A stretch of DNA of 64,000 bases from Capnocytophaga sputigena. Lineage in GTDB: Bacteria; Bacteroidota; Bacteroidia; Flavobacteriales; Flavobacteriaceae. Position numbers and translations under genes: made by a program. The notes below the pieces were generated by a model, which worked only from the letters and a program-made list of their open reading frames with translations, made no database searches and was not told the origin of the DNA. Shown here in pieces: positions 54,542 to 62,763 of the stretch. Where the stretch lies: contig NZ_UAVP01000003.1 of NCBI RefSeq assembly GCF_900446695.1, positions 62,001 through 126,000 of the forward strand. The letters run 5' to 3'. How positions within the stretch are numbered: the first letter of the stretch is position 1; each line of letters starts with the position of its first letter.

Positions 54542-55441
54542 ATGAATATCAAAAAGTTAGGAGCTATAGACATAGGGTCTAATGGGGTGAGATTGCTCAT
54601 CTCTAACGTTTTAGAAGAACCTAATGAAGCTCCAAAATTCACCAAAGCGAGCTTAGTGCGTGTGCCTATCCGTTTGGGAGCTGATGTGTTTTTAGATGGA
54701 CTTATCTCTCCTGAAAATACTGATAGATTAGCTGATGCTATGCAAGCCTTTAGCTTGCTGATGAAAATAAATCAAGTAGAAAATTATCGCGCTTGTGCTA
54801 CTTCGGCAATGCGTGAATCTACTAATGGACAAGAAGTAGCCGATGAGGTTTATAAACGCACTGGCGTACGCATTGAAATTATAGATGGCGCTGAAGAGGC
54901 GAGCATCATTGCTTCTACCGATATTTCAAGTTTGATACAAAAAGATAAAGATTATCTGTATATAGATGTGGGAGGAGGTAGTACTGAGTTCACTGTTTTT
55001 TCTAAAGGAAAAGTAAAAAAATCGCGTTCATTCCCTATTGGTACAGTGCGTTTATTAGATAACAAGGTGAGCAACAAAACGTGGGAAGATGTTGAAAAAT
55101 GGATAAAAAAACACACTAAAGATTGTGAACATATAGAAGCCATAGGCTCTGGCGGAAATATCAATAAAATCCATAAGAACTCTAATAGTAAAGAAGGTGA
55201 ACCTCTTAGCTATCAGTATCTCACCGATTATCACAACTATGTTTCTGGTTTTTCTTATGAAGAACGCATTAGGCTCTTAGGATTCAATCCCGATCGCGCC
55301 GACGTAATCCTCTATGCTCTCACTGTATTCACTAATGCAATGAAATGGTCGGGAGCTGAGATTGTTCACGTACCTCGTATTGGTCTCGCCGATGGTATCG
55401 TAAGGACTATTTACAACAAAGAAAACAACGTTATAAAATAA
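54542..55441 (+). CDS. Ppx/GppA family phosphatase (exopolyphosphatase)
   Basis: A 299-residue ASKHA-fold protein. The phosphate-1 motif AIDIGSNGVRLLI, the phosphate-2 motif IDVGGGSTEF and the GSGGNINKIHK stretch are intact. It lacks the C-terminal HD domain of E. coli Ppx (about 510 residues), as do the short Ppx/GppA proteins of Bacteroidetes. Substrates of the family are polyphosphate and pppGpp, and which is used here is unknown. It follows pdxA by seven bases. Confidence 0.9.
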   Translation: MNIKKLGAIDIGSNGVRLLISNVLEEPNEAPKFTKASLVRVPIRLGADVFLDGLISPENTDRLADAMQAFSLLMKINQVENYRACATSAMRESTNGQEVADEVYKRTGVRIEIIDGAEEASIIASTDISSLIQKDKDYLYIDVGGGSTEFTVFSKGKVKKSRSFPIGTVRLLDNKVSNKTWEDVEKWIKKHTKDCEHIEAIGSGGNINKIHKNSNSKEGEPLSYQYLTDYHNYVSGFSYEERIRLLGFNPDRADVILYALTVFTNAMKWSGAEIVHVPRIGLADGIVRTIYNKENNVIK

Positions 55442-55598
55442 GCTCAAAATAATTATATTTATCTTATTATCAGTAGTTTGTAAATTTAACTACTCTGTAA
55501 ATTACACTTTAAAACCTCAAAAAATAAACGATTTATTTTTATAAATCATTTTTTTGTAATACTTTTGAGCCCTAAAAACATTTAATACACATTCAATT

Positions 55599-56132
55599 AT
55601 GAAATTTTACTTTTGTTTTTTAGCTTTATTCTTAGCCTTTGCTTCTTGCAAAAAGAATGGTTCTCAACTCACTCCTGAACAGAAAGAAGCTGAGTTACAA
55701 AAAAAATTAGACTCTCTTGCTAAGATTAAATTTGATGAAGTAATAAAAGAAGACGTAGATACTTACCCTATTTTTAAAGGGGTATGCGATACCGCTACTA
55801 CTAAACCTACTCAAAAAGAATGCTTTGAGAAAACTTTTGCAGCTCTCTTTGAAGAACGCTTGCGAAAAGACCCTTACGAAGTGTCTGAACCTATTAAAGA
55901 TAGTGTTATTCTCAACATAAAAGTAGATAATATCGGAAAAATAGTGCTCATAGATATTAAAGCTGATGAGAAAACTAAAAAATTACTCAGTACCGAAAAC
56001 GAAAGTTTTGAAGATTCTTTGCGCGCTAATCTATCAATGTTATCTGATAATGATGCCATTGCCCCTGCTACTAAAAACGGACAAAATGTGAGCACTCAAT
56101 TTGAACTCCCTATTAAAATTAACGTTAAATAA
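55599..56132 (+). CDS. Hypothetical lipoprotein
   Basis: A 177-residue protein with a lipoprotein signal (hydrophobic 4-15, Cys17 in AFASCKKNG), then a charged helical stretch (about 27-45) and a domain containing YPIFKGVCDTATTKPTQKEC, with a Cys pair that may form a disulfide. This segment resembles the 'YPVFPGC' region of Bacteroidetes TonB-related C-terminal domains. The function is unknown. A TACTTTTG box at 55560-55567 precedes it, without a TTG partner. ruvC follows 13 bases later. Confidence 0.72.
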   Translation: MKFYFCFLALFLAFASCKKNGSQLTPEQKEAELQKKLDSLAKIKFDEVIKEDVDTYPIFKGVCDTATTKPTQKECFEKTFAALFEERLRKDPYEVSEPIKDSVILNIKVDNIGKIVLIDIKADEKTKKLLSTENESFEDSLRANLSMLSDNDAIAPATKNGQNVSTQFELPIKINVK

Positions 56133-56145
56133 TCTGTAGTAGCTT

Positions 56146-56691
56146 TTGGAACGTATTATTTTAGGTATCGACCCTGGTACTACTATTATGGGCTTTGGAC
56201 TTATTCAGGTGGAAAGAGATACTATGAAACTCTTACAACTGAATGAACTTCAACTCAGTAAATACAGCAATCACTACTTAAAACTAAGTGTGATTTTCAA
56301 TCGTACTTTAGAACTAATTGACACTTACAAACCCGATGAATTAGCTATTGAAGCACCTTTCTTTGGTAAAAATGTACAATCAATGTTGAAATTAGGACGA
56401 GCACAAGGGGTAGCAATGGCCGCAGGCTTATCGCGCCAAATTCCTATTACTGAATACGAACCTAAAAAGGTAAAAATGGCTATTACGGGCAATGGTAGTG
56501 CTTCTAAGGAACAAGTAGCCAAAATGCTTCAACAACTTCTAAACATAAAAGAACTTCCCAAACACTTCGATGCAACCGATGGATTAGCTGTAGCTGTTTG
56601 TCACTTTTTTAATGGTGGTAAGGCACAAAAACAGCAAAGCTATAGTGGTTGGGATGCTTTTGTAAAACAAAACCAAGACCGTATAGGTTAA
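56146..56691 (+). CDS. ruvC: Holliday junction resolvase RuvC
   Basis: A 181-residue resolvase. All four catalytic acids are present: Asp9 in LGIDPGTT, Glu69 in AIEAPFF, and Asp142 and Asp145 in [10 protein letters not shown]. It cuts Holliday junctions in the cytoplasm during recombination with RuvAB. The start is a TTG: a stop codon lies two codons upstream, and the first ATG (codon 15) would remove Asp9. It sits 13 bases after the lipoprotein gene and 14 bases before hemW. Confidence 0.95.
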   Translation: MERIILGIDPGTTIMGFGLIQVERDTMKLLQLNELQLSKYSNHYLKLSVIFNRTLELIDTYKPDELAIEAPFFGKNVQSMLKLGRAQGVAMAAGLSRQIPITEYEPKKVKMAITGNGSASKEQVAKMLQQLLNIKELPKHFDATDGLAVAVCHFFNGGKAQKQQSYSGWDAFVKQNQDRIG

Positions 56692-56705
56692 AAAAACACT
56701 TCACT

Positions 56706-57857
56706 TTGTATAGCTTATACATTCATATTCCTTTTTGTAGGCGTGCTTGTCATTATTGTGATTTCCATTTTTCAACTACTCTAAAAAGAAAAGGAGAAAT
56801 GGTGAATGCCCTTTGTAAGGAACTCATTTTGCGCAAGGATGAAGCTATAAATAGTGAATTACAAACAGTCTACTTAGGAGGAGGGACACCCAGTATCCTT
56901 TCGTATGACGAATTACAACAACTTTTTCATACAATCTTCACATATTACAAGGTAAGTCCCTCAGCCGAAATTACCTTGGAAGCTAATCCTGATGACTTTT
57001 TTAGAGACTCCTCTCCCCAACAAATGTTAGAACAATTGCGCTCTTTAGGTATCAATAGGTTAAGTTTGGGTGTACAATCGTTTTTTGAAGAGGACTTACA
57101 ATTGATGAACAGAGTACATAGTGTAGCTCAAGTAGAAACTTTATTGCAGATAACTCCACAATATTTTGATAACATCACTATTGATTTAATTTATGGCATT
57201 CCTCAAATGAGTAAGGAACGTTGGCAGGAAAATATCAATAAGGCGCTGTCTTTTGATATTCCACATATCTCAGCCTATGCTCTTACAGTTGAAGAAAAAA
57301 CAGCTTTGCACAAGTTTATAGCTACGGGAAAAATACCACCTATAAACGATGAGCAAGCCTATACACACTTTCAAATACTGATAGACACTCTTGAAAAAGA
57401 AGGGTTTATACAATATGAGTTTTCAAATTTTGGTAAAGAGGGGTATTTTAGTAAGAATAACACAGCGTATTGGTTTGGCAAACCTTATATGGGAATAGGT
57501 CCTTCAGCTCATAGTTTTAATGGAAAAGAACGCAGTTGGAATATTGCTCACAACATTAAGTATATACAACAGATACAACAGGGAATATTACCTCAGGAAA
57601 AAGAAGAACTTACCCTCAACAACCGATATAACGAACTCATCATCACACGTATACGCACGATTGTAGGAATTGATTTAGAAGAAGTGAGAATAGTATTTGG
57701 GGATGATTACCGTCAATATTTATTACAGCAAGCACAGAAGTACCTTGCCGATGAGCTTTTAACAATAGAAGAAAACCACCTGAAAGTAACGCACAAGGGT
57801 AAGTTTCTTTCAGATGGTATAGCTTCCGATTTATTTAGGGTGGATGACCTCATCTAA
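56706..57857 (+). CDS. hemW: HemW-type radical SAM protein (oxygen-independent coproporphyrinogen III oxidase-like)
   Basis: A 383-residue radical SAM protein. The motif YIHIPFCRRACHYCDF gives Cys11, Cys15 and Cys18 for the [4Fe-4S] cluster, and GGGTPSIL and LGVQSF follow. The HemW C-terminal domain is present. HemW is a heme-handling protein and not a true HemN oxidase. The start chosen is TTG 56706, giving M-Y-S-L-Y-I-H-I-P as in homologues; a longer reading from 56649 would overlap ruvC. Its last 27 bases overlap the convergent lipoprotein gene. Confidence 0.9.
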   Translation: MYSLYIHIPFCRRACHYCDFHFSTTLKRKGEMVNALCKELILRKDEAINSELQTVYLGGGTPSILSYDELQQLFHTIFTYYKVSPSAEITLEANPDDFFRDSSPQQMLEQLRSLGINRLSLGVQSFFEEDLQLMNRVHSVAQVETLLQITPQYFDNITIDLIYGIPQMSKERWQENINKALSFDIPHISAYALTVEEKTALHKFIATGKIPPINDEQAYTHFQILIDTLEKEGFIQYEFSNFGKEGYFSKNNTAYWFGKPYMGIGPSAHSFNGKERSWNIAHNIKYIQQIQQGILPQEKEELTLNNRYNELIITRIRTIVGIDLEEVRIVFGDDYRQYLLQQAQKYLADELLTIEENHLKVTHKGKFLSDGIASDLFRVDDLI

Positions 57858-58295
57858 GGCTTTAAAGGTAACATTTTGGTTGCCATCAATGTGGTATTCC
57901 AAAAGTAGGTCGCCCCACAATTCACCATCAGTAAATTCACAAATCACCCATTTTTCATTGAGTATTCTTATTTTATTAAATAAGAATTTGCCGTTAGACT
58001 CTGATTTGATATAAGGGTTATGATCCTTTACATTCATTTCCATTAGCGCATTTATAACAATTTGTGAAGGATTGTCAATTTTTAAATCTTCAAAATATTG
58101 TTGTGCTAATTCATTAGTTTCAAGACTGAAATTCAATGCTTCAAGGCGTTGTTCGTCAATCTTTTTTATAGAATCAGTAAGTTTTGAAATCTTTTCAGCC
58201 GATTCCTTTAATGCTGTGGCACTTTCATTGTTCGTTGAGTTACAACTTGCCAAAACAGCAGTTCCTAAGAGTGTAATAAAAAAATGTTTATTCAT
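57831..58295 (-). CDS. Hypothetical lipoprotein
   Basis: A 154-residue protein with a lipoprotein signal (hydrophobic 5-16, Cys18 in LASCNST). A helical stretch (about 27-70) is followed by a beta-rich domain with KWVICEFTDGELWGDLLLEY. The family is not recognised. Its start overlaps the 3' end of the exonuclease/GIY-YIG gene by eight bases, so it is probably translated from the same transcript. Its 3' end overlaps hemW by 27 bases. Confidence 0.7.
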   Translation of the reverse strand: MNKHFFITLLGTAVLASCNSTNNESATALKESAEKISKLTDSIKKIDEQRLEALNFSLETNELAQQYFEDLKIDNPSQIVINALMEMNVKDHNPYIKSESNGKFLFNKIRILNEKWVICEFTDGELWGDLLLEYHIDGNQNVTFKALDEVIHPK

Positions 58296-59616
58296 TATGA
58301 TAAGGTTTTTGTTCGCTTAGTTTGAGTACCTTCACCTTGGAGTTCTTGCGGAGATAAGAGTGTAAAAGGTGTTGGTTGAGTAAAGAGTTAGCTAAAGGAG
58401 TGATAAGGGTTTCTAAAATAGAACGTTGTGTGAGTTGGTAGTTCAGATTTAAAAATCCATACCCTTTGATATTGCCATCTATTACTAAAATCATACTTTT
58501 TTCACCTACTACTCTGCCTTTATCTACAATTGCTACATCTTCATTTTGTAGTCCGTATTTAGCAAAAATCTCTTTAACTCGTTTATTATATATTTCAGGA
58601 GATTCGTTATTGAAATCTACTTCGTTGAGTTGAAATTCTTTTTCTATGCGCTTCAAAAAAAACAATCCTTCTTTTAGTGTTTCAAAAGTAGTGATAAAAT
58701 TGTTTTGCGATTGCAACAATTCTATAGAAAAACAGAGGTATCCTCTTTTGTTGTAATGAGAAGTAAGTATATAGTTGATATTCTTTAATTTATCAATACT
58801 CCGGTTGTTGCATTTAGGATTGTTAAGTTGTATAAGTTCTAATTCTTTAAGGGTTGCAATGAGTTCATTTCCCATTTCTTCATAAGTTACCTTATAAGTA
58901 TGGCGTTGCAAATATCTATCGCGTTTAGAGGGAGAGGTGAGCAATTGGTTCACCCGTCCTTTGATGTTTTTATGTTTTCCTACATAGATAATTTTACCTT
59001 CTTTGTTGTGGATATAGAATACGCCTAAGGTTTCAGGGAGTGCATCGAGTATTTTTAGGTGTCGTGAAGCCATTTCTAAACGCACATCATTCTTCACTGA
59101 AGCAGTTATAATACTCTTTTTAGTGTCTTTTTCAAGTAAATATTTAAAAAGATTGAGGGTAGCCATAGCATCGCCCGAAGCACGATGGCGTTCACTCATC
59201 GGGATACCTAAAGAACGTACTAATTTTCCTAAGCTATACGATTCTTTATCAGGAATGAGTTGTTGTGAAAGTTCTACTGTACAGAGTGTGGTTTTGATGT
59301 ACTCATACCCTAAACGGCGAAATTCAGTTTGTAAAATGCGATAATCAAAGGCAGCATTATGCCCAACGATGATACACCCCTCTGTAATTTCCACTATGCG
59401 TTTGGCTATCTCATAAAACTTTGGTGCATTGCGCAACATCTTGTTGTTAATGCCTGTAAGTTTAGTAACATAGTCTTGTATAGGGCGTTCGGGATTGATA
59501 AGAGAGATAAACTGATCGGTAATAGTATGTCCATCAAATTGATAAATAGCAATTTCGGTAATACCTTCTTCATCGTATTTACCTCCCGTAGTTTCTATGT
59601 CGAGTATTGCGTACAA
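58288..59616 (-). CDS. DEDDh exonuclease (DnaQ-like) fused to a GIY-YIG nuclease domain
   Basis: A 442-residue two-domain nuclease. Residues 1-165 form a DnaQ-type 3'-5' exonuclease with Asp6 and Glu8 in LDIETTGG, the Asp of HNAAFDYRIL, and His and Asp in HRASGDAMA. Residues about 198-275 form a GIY-YIG domain (GVFYIHNKEGKIIYVGKHKN...RV) as in UvrC and Cho, and a C-terminal region of about 165 residues follows. It probably works in DNA repair. The start is TTG, directly before the Tyr-Ala-Ile-Leu-Asp of the first motif. Confidence 0.88.
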   Translation of the reverse strand: MYAILDIETTGGKYDEEGITEIAIYQFDGHTITDQFISLINPERPIQDYVTKLTGINNKMLRNAPKFYEIAKRIVEITEGCIIVGHNAAFDYRILQTEFRRLGYEYIKTTLCTVELSQQLIPDKESYSLGKLVRSLGIPMSERHRASGDAMATLNLFKYLLEKDTKKSIITASVKNDVRLEMASRHLKILDALPETLGVFYIHNKEGKIIYVGKHKNIKGRVNQLLTSPSKRDRYLQRHTYKVTYEEMGNELIATLKELELIQLNNPKCNNRSIDKLKNINYILTSHYNKRGYLCFSIELLQSQNNFITTFETLKEGLFFLKRIEKEFQLNEVDFNNESPEIYNKRVKEIFAKYGLQNEDVAIVDKGRVVGEKSMILVIDGNIKGYGFLNLNYQLTQRSILETLITPLANSLLNQHLLHSYLRKNSKVKVLKLSEQKPYHNE

Positions 59617-59660
59617 ATGTTTAAGTGTTAGGGATTAGACATTTATTCATTAGTAAATGA

Positions 59661-59701
59661 AAAAAAGCAAAGAGAAAGGCATACTTTACTCTTTGCTTTT
59701 A
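59661..59701 (-). terminator. rplS: Intrinsic terminator after rplS
   Basis: The perfect 12-bp arms AAAAGCAAAGAG (59663-59674) and CTCTTTGCTTTT (59689-59700) surround a 14-base loop, with an A run on the left that becomes a U run on the minus strand. It separates rplS from the nuclease gene. Confidence 0.85.
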
Positions 59702-59721
59702 TGTTGTTCATCAATTTTATT

Positions 59722-60069
59722 TTAGCGAACTTCTTTAATACGGGCTTTTTTACCTGTAAGTCCTCTAAAGTAATAGATGCGAGCACGTCTAACTTTACCT
59801 TTTTTGTTTACTTCAATTTTTTGAAGGGCAGGCATATTGATAGGGAAGATACGTTCTACCCCTACTGTACCAGACATTTTGCGAATGGTAAATGTAGCAG
59901 TTACGCCGTGACCTTTGCGTTGTATTACAACACCTTTAAAAAACTGAGTACGTTTTTTGTCCCCCTCTTTGATTTCATAATACACAGTGATAGTATCACC
60001 TGCTGAAAATTCGGGGAATTCTTTTTTCTCAATAAAGTTGTCTTGTACGTACTTTAATAATGGTTCCAT
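59722..60069 (-). CDS. rplS: 50S ribosomal protein bL19
   Basis: A 115-residue bL19 of normal length. The segments FSAGDTITVYYEIKEGDKKR, FKGVVIQRKGHG, FTIRKMSGTVGVERIFPIN and the basic C-terminus VRRARIYYFRGLTGKKARIKE are standard. It sits at the 30S/50S interface. It is a single-gene unit with its own promoter, a hairpin-bearing leader and a terminator. The usual rpsP-rimM-trmD partners are not adjacent. Confidence 0.97.
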   Translation of the reverse strand: MEPLLKYVQDNFIEKKEFPEFSAGDTITVYYEIKEGDKKRTQFFKGVVIQRKGHGVTATFTIRKMSGTVGVERIFPINMPALQKIEVNKKGKVRRARIYYFRGLTGKKARIKEVR

Positions 60070-60100
60070 AAAAAATATAAAATAATTATGTTATCATTGG

Positions 60101-60130
60101 GTAACATTCACGACTCTCGCCAGAGGTTAC
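60101..60130 (-). promoter_or_regulatory. rplS: Hairpin in the rplS 5' leader, candidate bL19 autoregulatory element
   Basis: On the minus strand the leader reads GTAAC, CTCT, loop GGCG, AGAG, an 8-base bulge, GTTAC (60130 down to 60101). The helices are nested and begin about seven bases after the predicted transcription start, followed by a very AT-rich stretch to the start codon. Such a placement fits a ribosomal-protein binding site, but I cannot match it to a known family here. Confidence 0.5.
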
Positions 60131-60143
60131 TCCAAATCGGGGG

Positions 60144-60173
60144 CAAAGGTACTATTTTTTTTTGAATTAGCAA
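60144..60173 (-). promoter_or_regulatory. rplS: Promoter of rplS
   Basis: On the minus strand, TTG (60173-60171), 19 bp, TACCTTTG (60151-60144). It overlaps the mnmE promoter by 12 bp. Confidence 0.75.
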
Positions 60174-60190
60174 GTTTTTTCGTACTTTTG
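60162..60190 (+). promoter_or_regulatory. mnmE: Promoter of mnmE
   Basis: TTG at 60162-60164, 18 bp, TACTTTTG at 60183-60190. The start codon lies 120 bases downstream, so a leader of about 113 bases is expected, containing the small inverted repeat GTTATAAC...GTTATAC (about 60270-60290). Confidence 0.65.
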
Positions 60191-60310
60191 TCGCCTAACG
60201 AATATGATAGTTATATTTTTTAATAAACTTTTTTATTGTTTTTAGGGTATAAAATTTGCTTGAAGAAGTTATAACCGATTGTTATACATCAAAAACAAAT
60301 ATCACTTATT

Positions 60311-61726
60311 ATGAATAAGAAAAATACAATATATAATAGCGATACTATTGTTGCTTTAGCAACTGCTTCAGGAATGGGTGCCATTGCTGTTATCCGATTA
60401 TCAGGCGCAAATGCTATAGAAATTGCAGACCAAATATTCAAGAGCTACAGCAAAAAGTCTTTAGTTGACGCTCCCTCTCACACAGTACATTTAGGAATTT
60501 TAGAAGCTAAAAATCAAGTAATTGATGAATGTTTAGCTACTATTTTCAAAGGTACAAAATCATATACCGGAGAACCCGTAGTAGAGTTTTCTTGTCACGG
60601 AAGTAATTACATTGTAGAAGAAGTTATTAAATTGTGTTTAGCCAATGGCACTCGTTTAGCTGAAGCTGGAGAATTTACCAAACGAGCTTTCTTAAATGGG
60701 AAGTTAGCCCTCAACCAAGCAGAAGCGGTAGCCGACCTAATTGCCTCTGATAGTAAAGCCTCTCATCAAGTAGCCTTGCAACAAATGCGTGGAGGCTTTA
60801 CTTCTGAAATAGAAGCATTACGACAAGAATTACTCAATTTTGCCTCACTAATAGAACTTGAGTTAGATTTTTCGGAAGAAGATGTAGAATTTGCTGATAG
60901 AAGTCAGTTTAAAAGCCTTTTAAAAACTATTAAAACTACTTTATCATCACTTATCCAATCGTTTTCAGTAGGAAATGTTTTGAAAAATGGTATTCCAGTG
61001 GCAATTGTAGGAAAACCCAATGCAGGCAAATCAACCTTGCTAAATGCTTTACTAAATGAAGAGCGTGCTATTGTATCGGATATTGCAGGCACGACTCGTG
61101 ATACCATTGAAGAAACCTTGCATATAGGAGGTATTGCTTTTCGTTTTATTGATACTGCAGGTATTCGTGACACACAAGATCAAATAGAAGCAATAGGGGT
61201 ACAGAAAGCCAAAGAAAAAATAGAAAAAGCCTCAGTGATATTATTTCTATTTGATGACAAAGATAATACAGTGAGTGAAATTACTACTTTTGTAAAGGAA
61301 AACTACCGAGAGGGTACTAAATATGTTTTACTACACAACAAAACAGACTTATCACCAGAAGAAACAACTGCTTTTGATGATGAGATTCTACAATCTCTCA
61401 AAGGCTATACTGATACTTTATTAAGAATATCAGCTAAAGAAGGGCAAAACATCACTGAGTTAAAAAGATTTCTCGCTGATTATGCCCAAACGCTTAGTCA
61501 TATTGGCAAAGCAACTGTAGTAACGAATATCCGCCATTACGAAGCTCTTTCCAATGCCTTACAAGCTATTGAAAAAGTAGAAGAAGGAATGCAAATGCAT
61601 TTATCGGGTGATTTATTAGCTATTGATATACGCGAAACACTCTATCATTTGGGCAGTATCACTGGAGAAGTAAGTAATGAGGAGGTTTTAGGAAACATAT
61701 TTTCCCGCTTCTGTATCGGGAAATAA
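60311..61726 (+). CDS. mnmE: tRNA modification GTPase MnmE
   Basis: A 471-residue enzyme of normal length. The N-terminal formyl-THF-binding domain (1-120; ALATASGMGAIAVIRLSG) and helical domain flank a G domain with P-loop GKPNAGKS (near 231), IAGTTRD switch, DTAG (in FIDTAGIRD) and NKTD. The essential C-terminal FCIGK is present. With MnmG it installs the 5-carboxymethylaminomethyl group on U34 of certain tRNAs, the base also thiolated by MnmA (36368-37561). It is a single-gene unit. Confidence 0.97.
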   Translation: MNKKNTIYNSDTIVALATASGMGAIAVIRLSGANAIEIADQIFKSYSKKSLVDAPSHTVHLGILEAKNQVIDECLATIFKGTKSYTGEPVVEFSCHGSNYIVEEVIKLCLANGTRLAEAGEFTKRAFLNGKLALNQAEAVADLIASDSKASHQVALQQMRGGFTSEIEALRQELLNFASLIELELDFSEEDVEFADRSQFKSLLKTIKTTLSSLIQSFSVGNVLKNGIPVAIVGKPNAGKSTLLNALLNEERAIVSDIAGTTRDTIEETLHIGGIAFRFIDTAGIRDTQDQIEAIGVQKAKEKIEKASVILFLFDDKDNTVSEITTFVKENYREGTKYVLLHNKTDLSPEETTAFDDEILQSLKGYTDTLLRISAKEGQNITELKRFLADYAQTLSHIGKATVVTNIRHYEALSNALQAIEKVEEGMQMHLSGDLLAIDIRETLYHLGSITGEVSNEEVLGNIFSRFCIGK

Positions 61727-61736
61727 GTGAAAATAA

Positions 61737-61787
61737 AAACTTTGCCAAAGGTGCGAACTGTACTGACAGAAACCTTTGGCAAAGTTT
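61737..61787. terminator. Terminator between convergent mnmE and etfA
   Basis: The perfect 16-bp arms AAACTTTGCCAAAGGT (61737-61752) and ACCTTTGGCAAAGTTT (61772-61787) surround a 19-base loop. Short A and T runs on the two sides suit action in both directions. Confidence 0.8.
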
Positions 61788-61806
61788 ATAATGTTTGTGC
61801 TATTTG

Positions 61807-62757
61807 TTATTGTCTTGCTTTAAGTTTTTCAATGAGTTTAGGAACTACCTCAAAAGCATCACCTACAACACCATAATCGGCAGCTTTGAAAAAAGGTGCT
61901 TCAGGATCAGAATTGATAACTAATTTCACTTTAGAGGCATTTACGCCTGCCAAGTGCTGTATAGCTCCTGAAATACCTATAGCTATATAGAGATTAGGCG
62001 CTACAGGTTTACCCGTTTGTCCTACGTGTTCAGAATGAGGTCGCCATCCCATATCAGCAACAGGTTTAGAACAAGCGGTTGCTGCACCTAATACTTCAGC
62101 AAGTCCTTCCACTATCTGCCAATTCTCGGCAGCTTTCAACCCTCTTCCTCCTGAAACCACTATAGTAGCATCGTCTAACGACACTTTACCCGAGGTTTTC
62201 TCTGTAGTGATTACTTGTATCCCCCAATCACTATCAGGAAGTGTAGGAGCAAAAGGTTCTACTGTAAGTTCAACATTTTTTTCTTCTGTTTTAAAAGCAT
62301 TAGGAGCTAATCCTAATATTTTTATAGGGGTATTGATTTGACTAAGACTAATCGCTTTGTTTGAGAACACATTACTTTTTACAATAAAATCTTCAGTAGG
62401 TAAAGAAATGACATTAGATACATACCCCGCTTGCAAGCTATTAGCTAATAAAGGAGCTACTTCTTTGGCTTGTGAAGAAGTGCTAAATACCACTATCGTA
62501 CTACTTTCTTTTGCTACTGCTTGTTGCAATAGATGATTAAGTGTATTGGCAGAAATATGTTGTAGTTGGTCATTGGTAATGCTAAGCACTTTATTTACCC
62601 CATAAGCAGCTAATACTTCAGGTTGAGGTACATTTATAGTTACAGCTACTACTTTTGTTTGTTGTTTATCGGCAATTGCACGAGCATAAGTAGCTACTTC
62701 AAAAGCGCTTTTTTTCACTTTTCCATTTTCGGAATCTATATATATGAGTACTGACAT
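61807..62757 (-). CDS. etfA: Electron transfer flavoprotein, alpha subunit
   Basis: A 316-residue EtfA. The N-terminal domain (1-185) pairs with EtfB. The C-terminal FAD domain carries VVSGGRGLK, VADMGWRPHSEHVGQTGK and IGISGAIQHLAG. The heterodimer passes electrons from acyl-CoA dehydrogenases and others to the quinone pool via ETF dehydrogenase. etfB lies six bases upstream, so the two are co-transcribed. An acyl-CoA dehydrogenase gene is not visible in the window. Confidence 0.95.
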   Translation of the reverse strand: MSVLIYIDSENGKVKKSAFEVATYARAIADKQQTKVVAVTINVPQPEVLAAYGVNKVLSITNDQLQHISANTLNHLLQQAVAKESSTIVVFSTSSQAKEVAPLLANSLQAGYVSNVISLPTEDFIVKSNVFSNKAISLSQINTPIKILGLAPNAFKTEEKNVELTVEPFAPTLPDSDWGIQVITTEKTSGKVSLDDATIVVSGGRGLKAAENWQIVEGLAEVLGAATACSKPVADMGWRPHSEHVGQTGKPVAPNLYIAIGISGAIQHLAGVNASKVKLVINSDPEAPFFKAADYGVVGDAFEVVPKLIEKLKARQ

Positions 62758-62763
62758 TTTTAA

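Noticed and set aside
59701-60006. 101-codon open frame on the plus strand
   Set aside because: It is antisense to rplS, a clear ribosomal-protein gene.
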